Shown here one piece after another: positions 1-12,200 of a stretch of DNA of 64,000 bases (its first letter is position 1; every line of letters starts with the position of its first letter). The stretch comes from Hydractinia symbiolongicarpus (taxonomy: Eukaryota > Cnidaria > Hydrozoa > Anthoathecata > Hydractiniidae): the NCBI RefSeq assembly GCF_029227915.1, contig NC_079882.1:25239001-25303000 (forward strand), in the 5' to 3' direction. The position numbers were made by a program, and so were the translations under genes. Under the pieces are notes generated by a model. That model saw nothing but the letters and a program-made list of their open reading frames with translations. It ran no database searches and was not told where the DNA came from.

Positions 1-155
1 ACAAATATAAAGTCAATCATATTATCCTTTATAGATTTATGTCCACTTTGCTTAAAGACACCAGAACCATATGCACATGCATATCGAATACCTGGCGAAA
101 AAGATGCAATGATTTCTTTTAAATAAGTTCTTGTGTCAGTATCAATTTCATCCAT
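1..155 (-). CDS. TAMM41: TAMM41, mitochondrial phosphatidate cytidylyltransferase (5' exon, cut by window edge)
   Basis: TAMM41 (Tam41) makes CDP-diacylglycerol from phosphatidic acid on the matrix side of the inner mitochondrial membrane, for cardiolipin synthesis. Reading the minus strand from the ATG at 155-153 gives 51 codons beginning MDEIDTDTRTYLKEI, open to the window edge. The stretch YACAYGSGVFKQSG matches the family's N-terminal block, in which human TAMM41 has VYGSGVYRQAG. GSGV is the start of the nucleotidyltransferase-fold active site. The following MIDFIF matches human MLDFVF. Only the first roughly 50 residues are present; the catalytic domain lies outside the window. The first codons are not an obvious mitochondrial presequence, as in other family members. 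The identification rests on a short but distinctive block. Confidence 0.82.
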   Translation of the reverse strand, partial: MDEIDTDTRTYLKEIIASFSPGIRYACAYGSGVFKQSGHKSIKDNMIDFIF

Positions 156-1081
156 TTTGTTGTATTAGTTTAGTTCTATTAATAAAGCAGTTTTAAAATA
201 CTTTTCTTACTGTTTATCCTTTATGTATGACCTAACAGTATGACAGATGATGACACAAATGGCACAACAGAATAAATAAAAAATAACAACACAAGGGTTA
301 AAGGCAACTTTTTTAGGCAATGCATGCTTTTTACAAGAATATCAAATTTCCAAGATAGGCTGGGATATGTTTATGACAAAATGCAAAAAGTCTACGTACT
401 TGATATGCTTGTCAAATATTTATACGCTTCGTCATAGATGAGATATTTGTTACTTTATGCAATTGAATGACGTTATGATCTTTTGAATTTAAAAGTTTGT
501 TCAAATTGATTTTCTATTGTCCACTATGCGATGCATAGATTGCATCCCTTTTTGATAAAAATTTGAAACACTTCTAGAGTCATGCTCAATAATATGCCTA
601 TTTTTTTGCTTGCATACCTTTTACCTACTTAAAAAATATGAAGTATATAACAAATTTATGTTAATTAATAATTGCCTAAAAATGTTAACTTTGGTTAGCA
701 GTCTTGCTAACTGACAATTTTTTTTTTGTTACTGAATTTTGTATGTAAGTGGCAAAAAAAAGTTGTGTTATACCTATTTTGTGTTGTCATTTTTAGCAAC
801 AAATCTAACACAGCACTTATGCATACAGCCAACAAAACACAGAAATGTGGCTAAATGTGTATGTTGATTGCAATAAAATTGAACTTGCTATTATAGACAG
901 CAAAATAATTGTCTTGTGTCCTATAGTATCCTAGTAGCTTCAAAAATAAAGGAAACCAATCAAAAAAGAGAATTGGTGTTAAAATAAATACATATACATT
1001 TAAGTATATTTAAAATAGTAATGACAACATTATAATTTAAAGAAGTTACTTTTCCATTTAATAAATACTTCTGTTCAGAAG
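156..1081. other. Intergenic, between TAMM41 promoter side and PITHD1 3' end
   Basis: AT-rich DNA with homopolymer A and T runs. It should hold the TAMM41 promoter near 156-400 and the PITHD1 3' UTR near 900-1081. I see no open reading frame, RNA gene or repeat I can name. Confidence 0.5.
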
Positions 1082-4000
1082 TTACTGGACTGAATGTGAA
1101 GTTGGATTAAATTCTTTTACAGTGTGATCTGCAGGATTGGGTTTTGCTTCATATGTACATATGGTTACACCGTGTTTATGTGCCTGCATAAAATCCCCTT
1201 TTAAACCAATATAATAAACTTTCGTTGTTTCTTCACCAAAATTACTGGGAAAATGAATGCTTAGCGTTTCTGTGTTTGAAAACCTGGCAATTTTTGGTAA
1301 ATATTCTAATGTTCCAGCGTGATCAGGTTGCAAATCAAACTCCTGGTCTGCTTTACATGAAGCATCATCAAATGTCATGTGGGGTCTATTTTTAAACAAT
1401 CTCATTTTAGAAGGATGAAAGTTTTCTTCACCCCCGATCACAATGATACCCTTCAGTTTCACGCTTCCCGTAAAACTAAAATACAAAATCTTAAAATGTG
1501 ACATTAATTCTTGACCAGATACTTTTATCTGTTTTTAAAGGGCTTAAAGGTACTATCCAGTAAAAATATAATAATAAAAAAGTAGCCTGAACTGAATTGC
1601 ACTTTTCTTTTTTTTGCGAAAATATAAGGGTTTATATTTCTAAAGTTTTACAACTCGAATAACATTTCCTTTATGTTCACAAATTTTTCATATAGCACGT
1701 TGTTGAAAGCAAATTTATACCGAAGCCATTCTACATGAAAGGGAGGCTAAAATAATATTTTTGTTATGACGTAAGCATTGGGTTCTTGGCGAATCAAAAC
1801 ATTGTAAATGGAAAATGATTGTTTTACTCTGAACAATATTACCAGATTAAATTTAATTTTTTTTTTTAATATTTTACCCCTTTTTAAAAAAAATGTAGCA
1901 ATTTATGAATATTTAATTTCAAAGCATGCAACTCACTTCCAGAGACTTTATGTCCCTGTCCACACAAACAGAATGTCTGTCTCTACACAAATTAAAGTAG
2001 ATTATTTTAAAGCTGCTTCACTTTTTGTGCCGATACTGAGACCAGACGTGGGTAAGATAATTTACGTTAAAGTATATCTACGCAGACATCCGTTGGAGTG
2101 GCCGATGCTCAAACACAGACAGCATCTTGTGATGATGAAATGAAAAAATTTAACGCGACATTACAAGTTAAATTCCTTGATGAATATGAATCATATTTTG
2201 TAATATGCCAATCTATCAACTGTTGTTGTCATATCATACATATATCGTACTCCAGAAATTCGACCAGCAAAAGAAGAAATTATAGAAAATACAAACGCAT
2301 TAAATAAATTTTGTTTTTTGTACCTTTTACTGTAAGGTACAAAAAACAAAATTATACTTCCTCGACAATTATAAGCCTCGATCCCATTACCCCTATTCTA
2401 TTACCAAAGCTACCTCAATTAGCGAACAAAAAGAAATACTTGGTTCAAGGTTATTCATATTTATAATTTTTATACCATAATGCTTCGAATAAACGCCCAT
2501 TAAACGCCCCCAGAAAAAAGATTATACCGCAAAATTGTTTAAATAACACTTGGGGTATGAAGAAAAAACCCCCTAAATTCGGACCTGCTATGGTTTCCAA
2601 TTGTTTTGCCAAATGAAGAAATTATATACAATTAAATCCATGATAAAATGTCTGTTCCGCCTGTAAGTGCAGACTTGATTCATCCGTGCTTCGTCGGCGT
2701 TCACCTCCGCATAAACCGCATGGCTGGATTTTTTGTGTAAGACCTGGTTACCAACGACGAAGGGGCAAGGCAAAAGAGATTCATGTCCATGTAGTTCTTT
2801 TAACTAAGTCAGTAGTCGGTGAACTAGCTAGCATGGTCAGGTTGGCTATCAATAGGCTTGCTCGTGGATGAAAAGGATCAGGACCATTCAATAATTCTGA
2901 GATCTAAAGGTGTCCGACCAAAACGGAAATCTATCAACGTTTTGTCCGATGAAAGTTCTAAGCGAGTTAAGGACATGTCCGACCAAACTGGAAATGTGGC
3001 AGGCATTTTGTCTGACGAGAGTCCAAAAATTATTTCGAGGGCTGTCATCGCACTCTATAAAATGGGATTTTATAGGTTGATTTTAAAAACTCAATATTTA
3101 TTTTTCAGGCTTGCGATTAATTGCATTCTGCTTGTGAACATGATTGATAAACGTAAAAAAAATTCTGTTGGGAATATCATTAACTTTTTTTTCTTTATTT
3201 TTCTTTCTGCATGCGCCAGTCTCTACACGGGGGTAACCCAAAGAATACGTCATTGCATAAATTGCGCATATTAATGTTTTTTCCCAGTCCTTTTCCGCGT
3301 TCGAAGTTCGGTAAAGATGGCGATTGAGACCATGACATGGTCAAGTAAACAAATTCAGTTTAAACTTATGAAAGACAATTTTGGTTGTATTTTAATACTT
3401 TTTTCTTTACTTTTGTGCCAAGATGTAACTAATATCAAGTTTTAATTTTTTACCGGACAGTACCTTTAAAGTTGTAGAGGAAAAGAAAATATAAATAATC
3501 AACTTACAAAATATTAAACAGCAATTCTTCATCACAGTCACTTTGTACAAACTAAAAAATAAAAATGATTATTTATAATACAACAGACTTGATAGTAGAG
3601 ACTTGATAGTTCCTGGGGCAAAGCCCAGAGGCAGACCGAGAAAGGACAGACTTGATAGAGAGGAAGTTGAGTTTAGATCTAACACAGTCTAGATCAGATT
3701 GGAAGAGGGTCATTAATATACCCCGTCGAACCCATGCTAGCATGGAAAACGGACGTTAAGCCGAGAATGATGAATGATGATGATGATGAGACACATGGAT
3801 AGTTGTTTAAAAAAAATTAGAACTAAGGGTAAATTTTGCCCAAGAACAAATCGGATTGGGAAAAAATGGAAAGGCTTTAATTTGATTAGCTATTCTGTCT
3901 CCAAGAATAGTTGAAGTAATTACAGTTGGAATCAGAATGGGAAATATTATCAAATAATCAGATTTCAGAAATCATTTGTTTCATAACAAATTCTCTCCAA

Positions 4001-6658
4001 TCTATTTTATCAGAGACAGTTAATAATTAGTATAAAAAGATGGCATGTACATAACATATTCCCATTACCCACTTTTATTTAAAATATTTCAACTTCATTT
4101 GTTTTATATTTACGTGCAAACCTGTGTGATTGCTAAGATTAAAAAATGAAAAATAAAAGAATCCTTTTAAACCTTTAAACCTAAACAAATCACACACAAA
4201 TAATCAAATTTTGACAGTGATTATACTTTCCTAAGAAACATAATGACCACACACCCTGGGAAAAATGATCCTTTTTGTTCTATTGCTATTACATTAACCC
4301 ACAAAAAACCTATTCAAAGCCAACTTGTACATCCTAGCTAACCCACCAACTTCTAAACCCAGATAAGAATTACGTAGACTAGATATATAAATACATCCCA
4401 TTATGCCATTCAACTCAGAGTACCAAGTTCTGAAATCATAACTGCTCAGCTAGTCAAACTTTTTGTGGAACTGGGGGAGCAGTTAATGGCTCAGCTATTA
4501 TTCCATTTCTCAGAATTGTGTGTGTCTTTTCGTGTACAAGAGTGATGGTTTTTCCCTTAATGATAGGCCTGTATATACGATTGCATTGCAGCATCCCTTG
4601 CATAACAGTTTTCCATGACTGGTAAAAATAAAAAGGAGCATTATAAGGCATAATAATTTTACAGTAAGGCAAAAACCGCTAACGCAGGATCCTGCAATTG
4701 TGGTATTTATCATAATGATGCCCTGTAAGTGGTAGACAATAGCAAAATCAATAGAGTATAAACCTGCTTTTTAATGTGCCACTCCTTCAAATATTTTCAA
4801 GAAATAACTGAACCAATTTTCTCAAATAATTTGTGTTTTTTTTATCAAATCTGTTTACTTCCTTTTCTAACGAATAAACTCAATCAATTTTCTGAAATAA
4901 TTTTGTAAGTCAATCTCAATGCCTTTTGGATATTGCATATTCAGCTTCTCCCTAGTCTAGTGAACTAAACTTAGCTAGCAGGGTTACAAAAAGCATGACA
5001 GAAATCGGAGCACAAGCACAAGAAAGAGAAACAGGTAGTAGTAATAATGATGATGATGATGATGATGGATGATGATGATAATAATAATAAATATTTAAAG
5101 TGTCTAGCCCAGAAAATCACAAAAACCTATAGTTAGTGGATTGTTTCCACTGGGGGCCACTAGAACAAAAAAGAAACAAAAAATGATAAACCTTAGACTG
5201 CCTCAGTTCAATCAAACATAGTAACATTTATAATCTGTGAAAATTGAAAAAAAGAAAGAATAAAAAACAAAAATTAAAAAATTAAAACGTGATCTCCATT
5301 AGAATTTGCCAAATACATTAGAGATGGAAGTCTTAAACGAAAGCAGACTTCCATCACAGGTCACTTAGTCTATTCTACACTTTTGCAGCTCTAAGTGGGA
5401 AGGCTTTTTGCCAAATTCCGTGTTGGCCAAGGAAGTGTGAACCTTTTTTTTGAAGCTCCTCTTGTTTGATGATTATAACAGTTTTTTGTCAAAAGGAATT
5501 TTGAGCGCATGCAATCAGGAGCAATGTGATTCATGGTTTTAAAAACTAATATTGCATCATTTTTGATGAGTAAATTATTCATTGAATATTCCCTCTCTTT
5601 CCCAAGCAAGGTATGGACACATTTTAATCGTTTTTCTAGTTTTCCCAATCAATTAGGTGGCACAAGCCCATACCGAGGAGCAGTAGTTGAAATATGGCAT
5701 GACAAGTGCATTAACTAAAAGGTTTTTTGTGCGAGGTGTTAAACAGGATGCAATGGTTCTAATTTTAAAATATTTAATTAGTATTTTTCTATTAATGTGC
5801 TCTTCATATTGCATTTTTATCCAAGTTTTTATGGGACGAAATAATTATTGTATCATCCGCATATAGATGGTGGTGATGTTGGTAGTATCCCTAGCTTCTT
5901 CCAAACTTTTGGTCACCAACAACGCAAGTGTTGTGTGGCTGTGTTCTGCCCAATATTAGGACACTGACCAATCTTTGGACTCAAAAATCAGGCCTATCTT
6001 AAAACACCTTTTTTAGATTTTTTAAAGCAATGTAAGCGTAGGAGCTCTATCATTTGCAACACCAGACAAAAATTCTTATAGTAATATTTCAGGTTTATAA
6101 ACCAATAGCAAATTTGCCAGTACTGTTCTAAAATTGGGCAGGCTGAACTTTAGACACAGTAAGAAATTATAGCTAGAATTATGTATTCTATATTTAGCTA
6201 GCATTATAGGTAGCTAGCTTGAAGTTAACTAAATTTTAAACATGAAATGTTCAAATATACAAATACAAATAAAGGTTCTTATATAGGCACTCTTATTCTT
6301 TGATTTGACTACCTATTTAGATGATTCAATTCATCAGATGACATTGATGAAGCTACCCAATACCATGGTTGAATTTTCTCAAATTCTTTTGCACCGAGCT
6401 ATAGTTTGGGGGAAGCACCATAATACCTGATAATAATATTTCATCCTTTTAGATTTGGCTGGAAAAGTTTCAATTCACCTGGTCAATATCAAGCCGTTTA
6501 TCCCATGGTTTAAACACTGTTTTTCCAGAACTCTCCTCTGCTTCATTAAGACATTGCACTTTTTCTAAATCAATTTTTGTATAAAGTGTGTATAAAGATC
6601 CCAAATCTGCACTTTCATGATCATGCTTGTGATGCTCGTGGCCGCATGCTCCCGCCAT
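1082..6658 (-). CDS. PITHD1: PITH domain-containing protein 1 (3 exons)
   Basis: PITHD1 has a PITH domain, the beta-sandwich domain that binds the proteasome in thioredoxin-like TXNL1. Exons on the minus strand are 6658-6479, 3551-3508 and 1475-1082. All junctions are GT-AG and phase carries through to give 205 aa (human 211). Exon 1 has the His-rich start MAGACGHEHHKHDHE and the block KVQCLNEAEESSGKTVFKPW, like human RLQCLNESREGSGRGVFKPW. The 44-nt exon 2 encodes FVQSDCDEELLFNI. Exon 3 carries FTGSVKLKGIIV, TTKVYYIGLKGDF and NPADHTVKEF, all hallmarks of the family. An in-frame ATG 33 nt upstream (6691) could extend the N-terminus; I prefer 6658 because its context is better and MAGACGH aligns with the human start. 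The introns hold LINE debris and a perfect hairpin. Confidence 0.9.
2307..2353. repeat. Perfect 20-bp inverted repeat, 7-nt loop
   Basis: Bases 2307-2326 are the exact reverse complement of 2334-2353, with loop 2327-2333. It lies in the last intron of PITHD1. It may be the core of a fold-back element or a transcript hairpin. The stem is mostly A/T with a GTACC core. Confidence 0.7.
2911..3035 (+). repeat. Imperfect 66-bp direct repeat (2 copies) inside an open frame
   Basis: Two diverged copies about 66 bp apart share GTCCGACCAAA-CGGAAAT and TTTTGTCYGAYGARAGT. On the plus strand they give two peptide copies containing LSDESS/LSDESP in a frame open from 2858 to 3274. I recognise no protein family, and the region lies in a PITHD1 intron on the opposite strand. 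It is more likely mobile-element or pseudogene residue than a gene. Confidence 0.4.
3606..3788 (+). mobile_element. 3' end fragment of a non-LTR retrotransposon
   Basis: The plus strand encodes PGAKPRGRPRK and then, after frame breaks, DWKRVINIPRRTHASMENGR followed by a stop. This is the terminal peptide common to many invertebrate LINE reverse-transcriptase ORFs (GRPRKTW...R.GI..P...A). It ends in a (TGA)n tail, typical of CR1/L2-like LINE 3' ends. It is truncated and frameshifted, so not active. Confidence 0.6.
5040..5720 (-). mobile_element. Degenerate LINE (CR1/L2-like) reverse-transcriptase C-terminal fragment
   Basis: On the minus strand, about 5700-5650 reads LVMPYFNYCSSVWACAT, then a stop, then IGKLEKRLKC. 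This is the conserved post-RT block (PY.NYC..VW......L..LQ...R) of CR1/L2-type LINEs. The 85-codon frame at 5648-5391 continues with LVFKTMNHIAPDCMR, the usual K.L...AP.Y segment. Downstream on the same strand comes SLLSFKTSI and finally a (TTATCATC)n-like microsatellite at 5040-5095, a typical LINE 3' tail. Stops and lost start make it inactive. It lies in the first intron of PITHD1, in the same orientation as the gene. Confidence 0.65.
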
Positions 6659-6691
6659 GTTGTTGTGTTTAGATTTACAACTCTCCACCAT

Positions 6692-9230
6692 CAGGCCTTT
6701 TTTAATATGAAATGCAAAATAGTGAGGCTGTGAGGCACAAGGTTTGTTTTGTTGTGCCTAAGATTTTATTCCATCATTAATTGTTATTACATTCAGGTTA
6801 AAATTCATTTTATTTTTATCACGATAGATTATGCAGACACATAGTGATGCAACTGGTTAGTTGTATGCTAAATAACAACAGTAAAAAATCTGCATTTGTA
6901 TATCAGGTTGGTTACATGCTTTTAGCTATATATGTTTGAAGGAATGGTTATAAAAAACTAAATGCATTATGAAAAACTATGCAAAACTGTGCAAATGCTC
7001 TTTTTTGGCTATTTTCTTTCGTTTTTTTCTTTTAGAATTATTGAGAAGCACCTAAAATAGCTATACCCAGACCCATTTAGTTTCCAGACCCCAAAATATT
7101 CCTTACAGTCTTTTTAAAATCCTTTAACCCTTTAAGTCTAAGGCTAAAGGTAGTTGGAAGTTACTACAGAAGCTACAAATGTGAACAGGCCACAAAAAAG
7201 GGGAGCTACTTTCTTCTCTATCTTAATCATCATAAAAATTTTCCAATCAATCATCCTTTTTCACATGAGATTTAGCTGAAACTATTACAAGGCAAATCCA
7301 AGCTGGCACTAGCTATCCCCCCAGGACACATTTTTAAACACTTTTTTAAACCAGCAATACACCCTGGTTCCTTTTTATCCATGAAATTGTTTAAGAAGGT
7401 CCAAGTTTTCAAAAAAAAGTGTGGCAACAATTTTTAGGCAATTTTACTCAGTGACAGGTTGTGCTTTAGGACAAAAATGCAGAATGTTTTGTGATTTTAT
7501 ACTCTACACACTTTTTTTTTAATAACAACTAATAACATCCGGCCTAAGGCTGGCCTTTTTCAGCCTGATTTTTTCTTATTTAGTTCTTAATAGTAAAAGC
7601 ACAACTCCACACTTTTATTCAGCCTCATTTTGTTATTTATGATTTTTTCTAAAAATTTCTCTGAATTTAATGTGTTTATTTTAAGAATGAGTGTCTTTGA
7701 TACTAATAAAGCTCTATATTTGTGTTCATTACCAATCAAGCCAATAATTGTTATTTTGAAAAAAACTACAAAAGAGTTTACATGTTGGATTTTTCTTATT
7801 TTGTGGCAAAATTTCTTACTTGGTTTGTTCTTAGTTTCAAAAACAACAATTTAAGCCTGAAGCTGTTTTTTAGCAAAATCTGAGGTTTGTGTTATTATAA
7901 AATTATTATTTTAAAAATGCATATAATATTTGCAAAATTAATTTCTGTAAAATTGCACTATGGGGTAAGTTCTGCAAATTTCTTTAAAAGTTATTAAATT
8001 ACTAAAATATATATTGAAAATTTGATGAGTACAGAGAATATTGTTTATGAAAGTAGTTTTGCTTGATCCATATATTTTGTTCATTTCATTCACAACATGG
8101 AATTTTGACCAAAAAACAGGACTTCTTTTCTTTTCGAAAAATTTGGGAGGGATCAAAACGATTATTTTCTTTCTAGGTTTTATGACCCTGTGGATGTATC
8201 CTGTTGGAAAGTCAGCTTTTTATTTCTGTTGTAATATACTCTGATCTATTAAGTGCCCCCACAAAGGTAATTATGCTTAACGAATTGGTACATTTGAAAC
8301 TTGCATTGTTTATAGTATTATTTCCTTGATATAAACAATATATACCTATTTTGGTGTCAAGAAATTCTTAGAATTATTTCAATTGTGAAATGTTTTTTTA
8401 CAAGCCAAGTGAAAATTAGAAAACAGGATTTGGTTTGTTTACGGAAAAAAACAAATAAAAACTTCAACATTACAGGATAAAAGTTTCCATATTAACATTT
8501 TTTCATAATAAAAAAAAATGCTGGCACAGACAAAGTTTAGATTCATTTCACGCAACAAACAGAAATAATGAACAGTGCTTTGTCCCATGACTTTGTCCCA
8601 TGATTTTTAGCACCAAGAAGTACCCTGTGACTTTAGACTTTCCTACATAGATTTTCTGAAATCTAAAAATATTAGCTTTCCAGCAAGGACAACATAATAA
8701 TCTTGTTTCTTGATACCAATGAAACTGAAAAACATCTTCATTAACTGTAACACAAATTAATTTTTTATGACGAGTAGCACAATTAGTTGTCTATAATGTT
8801 GCTGTGCTAATTTTATTTAACAAGAGTTGTTTCATTTCTTCTGTTTTTACATGTTATTGTTCTTCCATGTATTTTGAATCGGAAGCCTTACAACATACCA
8901 GTTCTTTTAAAAAAAATGTCACCCCTGAGTTTTAGAGCCATTCTAATAAATTTAGGGAATTAATAGTCATAAAAATTATGAACAGTGAAAAAAATTCCAG
9001 TATTTAACAGTTATAAGCACATTCAGATATTATAGCCATGCAGCAAATTACGGGGTTATGATACACATGCCAGATGTTGAAATTATACATTTATAGCTAT
9101 ATTATAAGAAATTATAACCATATTTTAAACATATTTTAAGAAATTATATTGATATTATAAGGTATATTTCAGTGATATTATACAAGTGTATCCGGTCCTT
9201 AATAATAATTATAATTAATTCCTTTTTAGA
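6692..9230. other. Divergent intergenic region, PITHD1 / THAP-MYT1 gene
   Basis: About 2.5 kb between the PITHD1 start (minus) and the THAP-MYT1 start (plus), so it holds both promoters. It is AT-rich, with a short tandem motif CCCATGACTTTG near 8580 and ATTATAAG-like repeats at 9090-9170. Short frames at 7630-7854 and 7938-8244 look like chance AT-rich frames with no family resemblance. Confidence 0.5.
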
Positions 9231-12200
9231 ATGCCCACTTGTTTAGCACGTGGATGTCATCAAACAACTGGGAAATTGCCAATTAAAAAAAGTTTTTTTC
9301 AAATCCCAAAACCAATAAATGAAGAAGAGTTGCAACGTAGTATTAGATGGCTCCATAATATTGGTAGAGATTTTGAGTTTAAAGATTTTAAGTTTACTGC
9401 AAGTAAAACACTTTGTGAAGACCACTTTCATCCACTATGTTTTGAAAAAAACTCGCAAGCAAAACTACTTGGTATAGAACAACGTAGGAAAACATTGGTG
9501 CCAGGTGCTGTGCCTACAATATTTGAACACAAAATATTCGACGAAATCAACATGGATGGAAGAACTCCCGAAAGTGTGTTAAATTCTGAAAAAATTGAGC
9601 GGAAAGAGGTATGATTGTGACCTTTTTGTATTTGATAATTTTATTGCATATTTAATTTGTTATAACCACTTTGGTATTGTTTGGTATTTTAGTTTGTTAA
9701 AAAAATACTAGATAGTTACGATAAAACCTCCATAACGAATTGTGAAGAATCCATTATGGCCAATAATAAACAAAAAAATAAAGATGAAAAAAACATGGTT
9801 AGTTTCTTTGCACTATTCATATATTTATAAGTATTATATATCTTTAGTTTAATTTTTGGATTAATTACTGTTGTTAATTATTATTTTTGCATAAGTAATA
9901 ATAAGTTATAGTGATGGAACAAGTAATTGCAGTTTTTATTTAAAAAGGTCATTTCCAGACCTGTCCTGTTTTTCTGGCTTTGCAATCACACTTGCTCATC
10001 TCCATGCATGCTTGAAGCAGAAGTGGGTGTTTTATTTTTCTAGTTCTAATTCACATGTATAAATCTAATATCGGTTATGCAACAGTTGACTGTAAAAATG
10101 AACAATTTACCCCCTATTAACTTACCCAAGCCAATGTTAAATTGTATTAAAGATGTCCTGGAATTTCATGTGTAAATTTCATAATATTACAATATTTTAG
10201 CTAGCTACAGAACTTTTAGGTAGCTTTTCCAGGTAGCAGGTTGATGGACCTAAAAGTATATTATTAACTTGAAGTATTTATAAAAAACCTGACAGTACTG
10301 GAAATATTATTGTGATATTTTGATGTTGTTCAATGTTATTGAAATAATACATAAAAATGAAGGGTTGCTAGAAATGTTCTTCAGTGTTAGTTTTGTAATG
10401 TGTTGATACTTTCATTACGTTCGTGTATTTAAAGCATAGGAATTAGCTTACAAATTATATTTTTATACGGTCAAAATTGTTGTTGTACTTCATTTCAGTG
10501 AGGGCCAAATTATAACGTTGTAATGCCATTGGATTACATCAAAGTGGCTTCAAAAATTAAATTGAAAATGACATTACCTTATTTTTTATTCCCATTGGTG
10601 CACTTGTTATATAATTTAAATAGTATTCTAGAAATAAGCATTTTAATAAGAATACACCTATAACTGACAAAGTATAAGTAGAAGAAGAAATAGACTGTTA
10701 TTTTTAATATAAGTTACAGTTGATCCAATGAAGCTAACTTTAACATTGGTTTTATTATTTTGGACAATTTTAACTCACTTAGTATTTACTAATACTTTTG
10801 CTTGAGAAATTTCATAGAATTCCAAAGATATTTGTGTATTATCTGTGGAGAGTATAAATTTGTATTTACTTATACTGCATTGATAAATTGCACGGATTAG
10901 GTGTAGAATATTATTTTAAAAATCATTTGATAACATAAAGAAAATTTTTTTTTTGAGAAATCACCAGGTGCTTATATTTAAATTTAATAAACATAACCAC
11001 TCCTTTCTAATACCCACTTTGGTTAGCTAAAAAGCCTTCACTACAGGCTTTATACAGCATGATACAACCTTTAACCGCATAGCAACCAAATTTCGGTACG
11101 TGTATTTAAAAAATTGATACAATGGAATTCAACGTTTGAACGTTTTCTCTCTTTATCAAAACCTGGTTTTTACAACCTTTTTGCAACTAAGTTTTTAGAT
11201 AATAATTCTGGTTTCTACAAACCAAAACAAAATACCTATCAGTTAATAAATACAATATACACTGTTTTATCTTTCTTTTCCGAGAATTATTACCCTTAAT
11301 CAGTGTATCGACCTTACAATCTTGGGTCATATTTCTTGGTATAGATAGACAAAACAGTTTATATTGTATTTAAACTCACACATAAAAACTCATCATTGTA
11401 GAGTACAGTTCTATTGCTGTAGATAGGACAAAAGTTACAAAACATTTATATATAGTAATAGCTGAAAATATATACAAGCATGAAATGAAAGTAGAACACA
11501 TATATAATATAAGCAACAACAAAGCCAAGGTAATAACACATCTCTATATAATATTAATAAGCGTGAACAAAATATATATATACATAGCATAGCTCACAAC
11601 GTAAAATATGTGAAAACATAGAGGTATATATAAACTGCTAGAACTGAAAAGGAAAACCATGAGGCAACTGCAGCTTAAATACTAGCAAGACTGCTGACCA
11701 AAAAATATGCTGCTGACCAGAAAAGGCACATAGGTAAATGGTGAACTAACTATGGGCAATACAAACCAGAGTACTGTAGGAAGAAGATCTATATATGTGT
11801 GCATTTAAACACTCATAAATATATATTTATAAGTCACTAATATTTTAATTGTTTCTGTTTAAGAATAAATAGAAAAAGATACAAAAAATTAAATTCTAGT
11901 TGATTCTGGTGTTTTGTTTGTAGAGAAACATGTCATCTAGAAAAAGCAAGATTGTTGTCGATGAAAAGGTTTGTCGTTAATGTAGTAACATCATTTTAAC
12001 ACCTAGTTAGGTATAAGAAAAATCCTTAAAGATTGTGCATTTAATTGTTATGCACCCCTGTTATATACTCACCTTTTTTCACATGTATCTTCATAAATAA
12101 GCCTACTTTGTGCTATTTTCTTAATTTCGTTCCACAAAAATAAAAGTTGCAGGATATAATTAATACGCTGTTCTTTTAACTTCATGAAGCTCAATTTTAT

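Noticed and set aside
2588-2871. Overlapping frames on both strands (MPCPFVVGNQV... and MLRRRSPPHKP...)
   Set aside because: Mutually antisense, no splice support, no recognisable domain.
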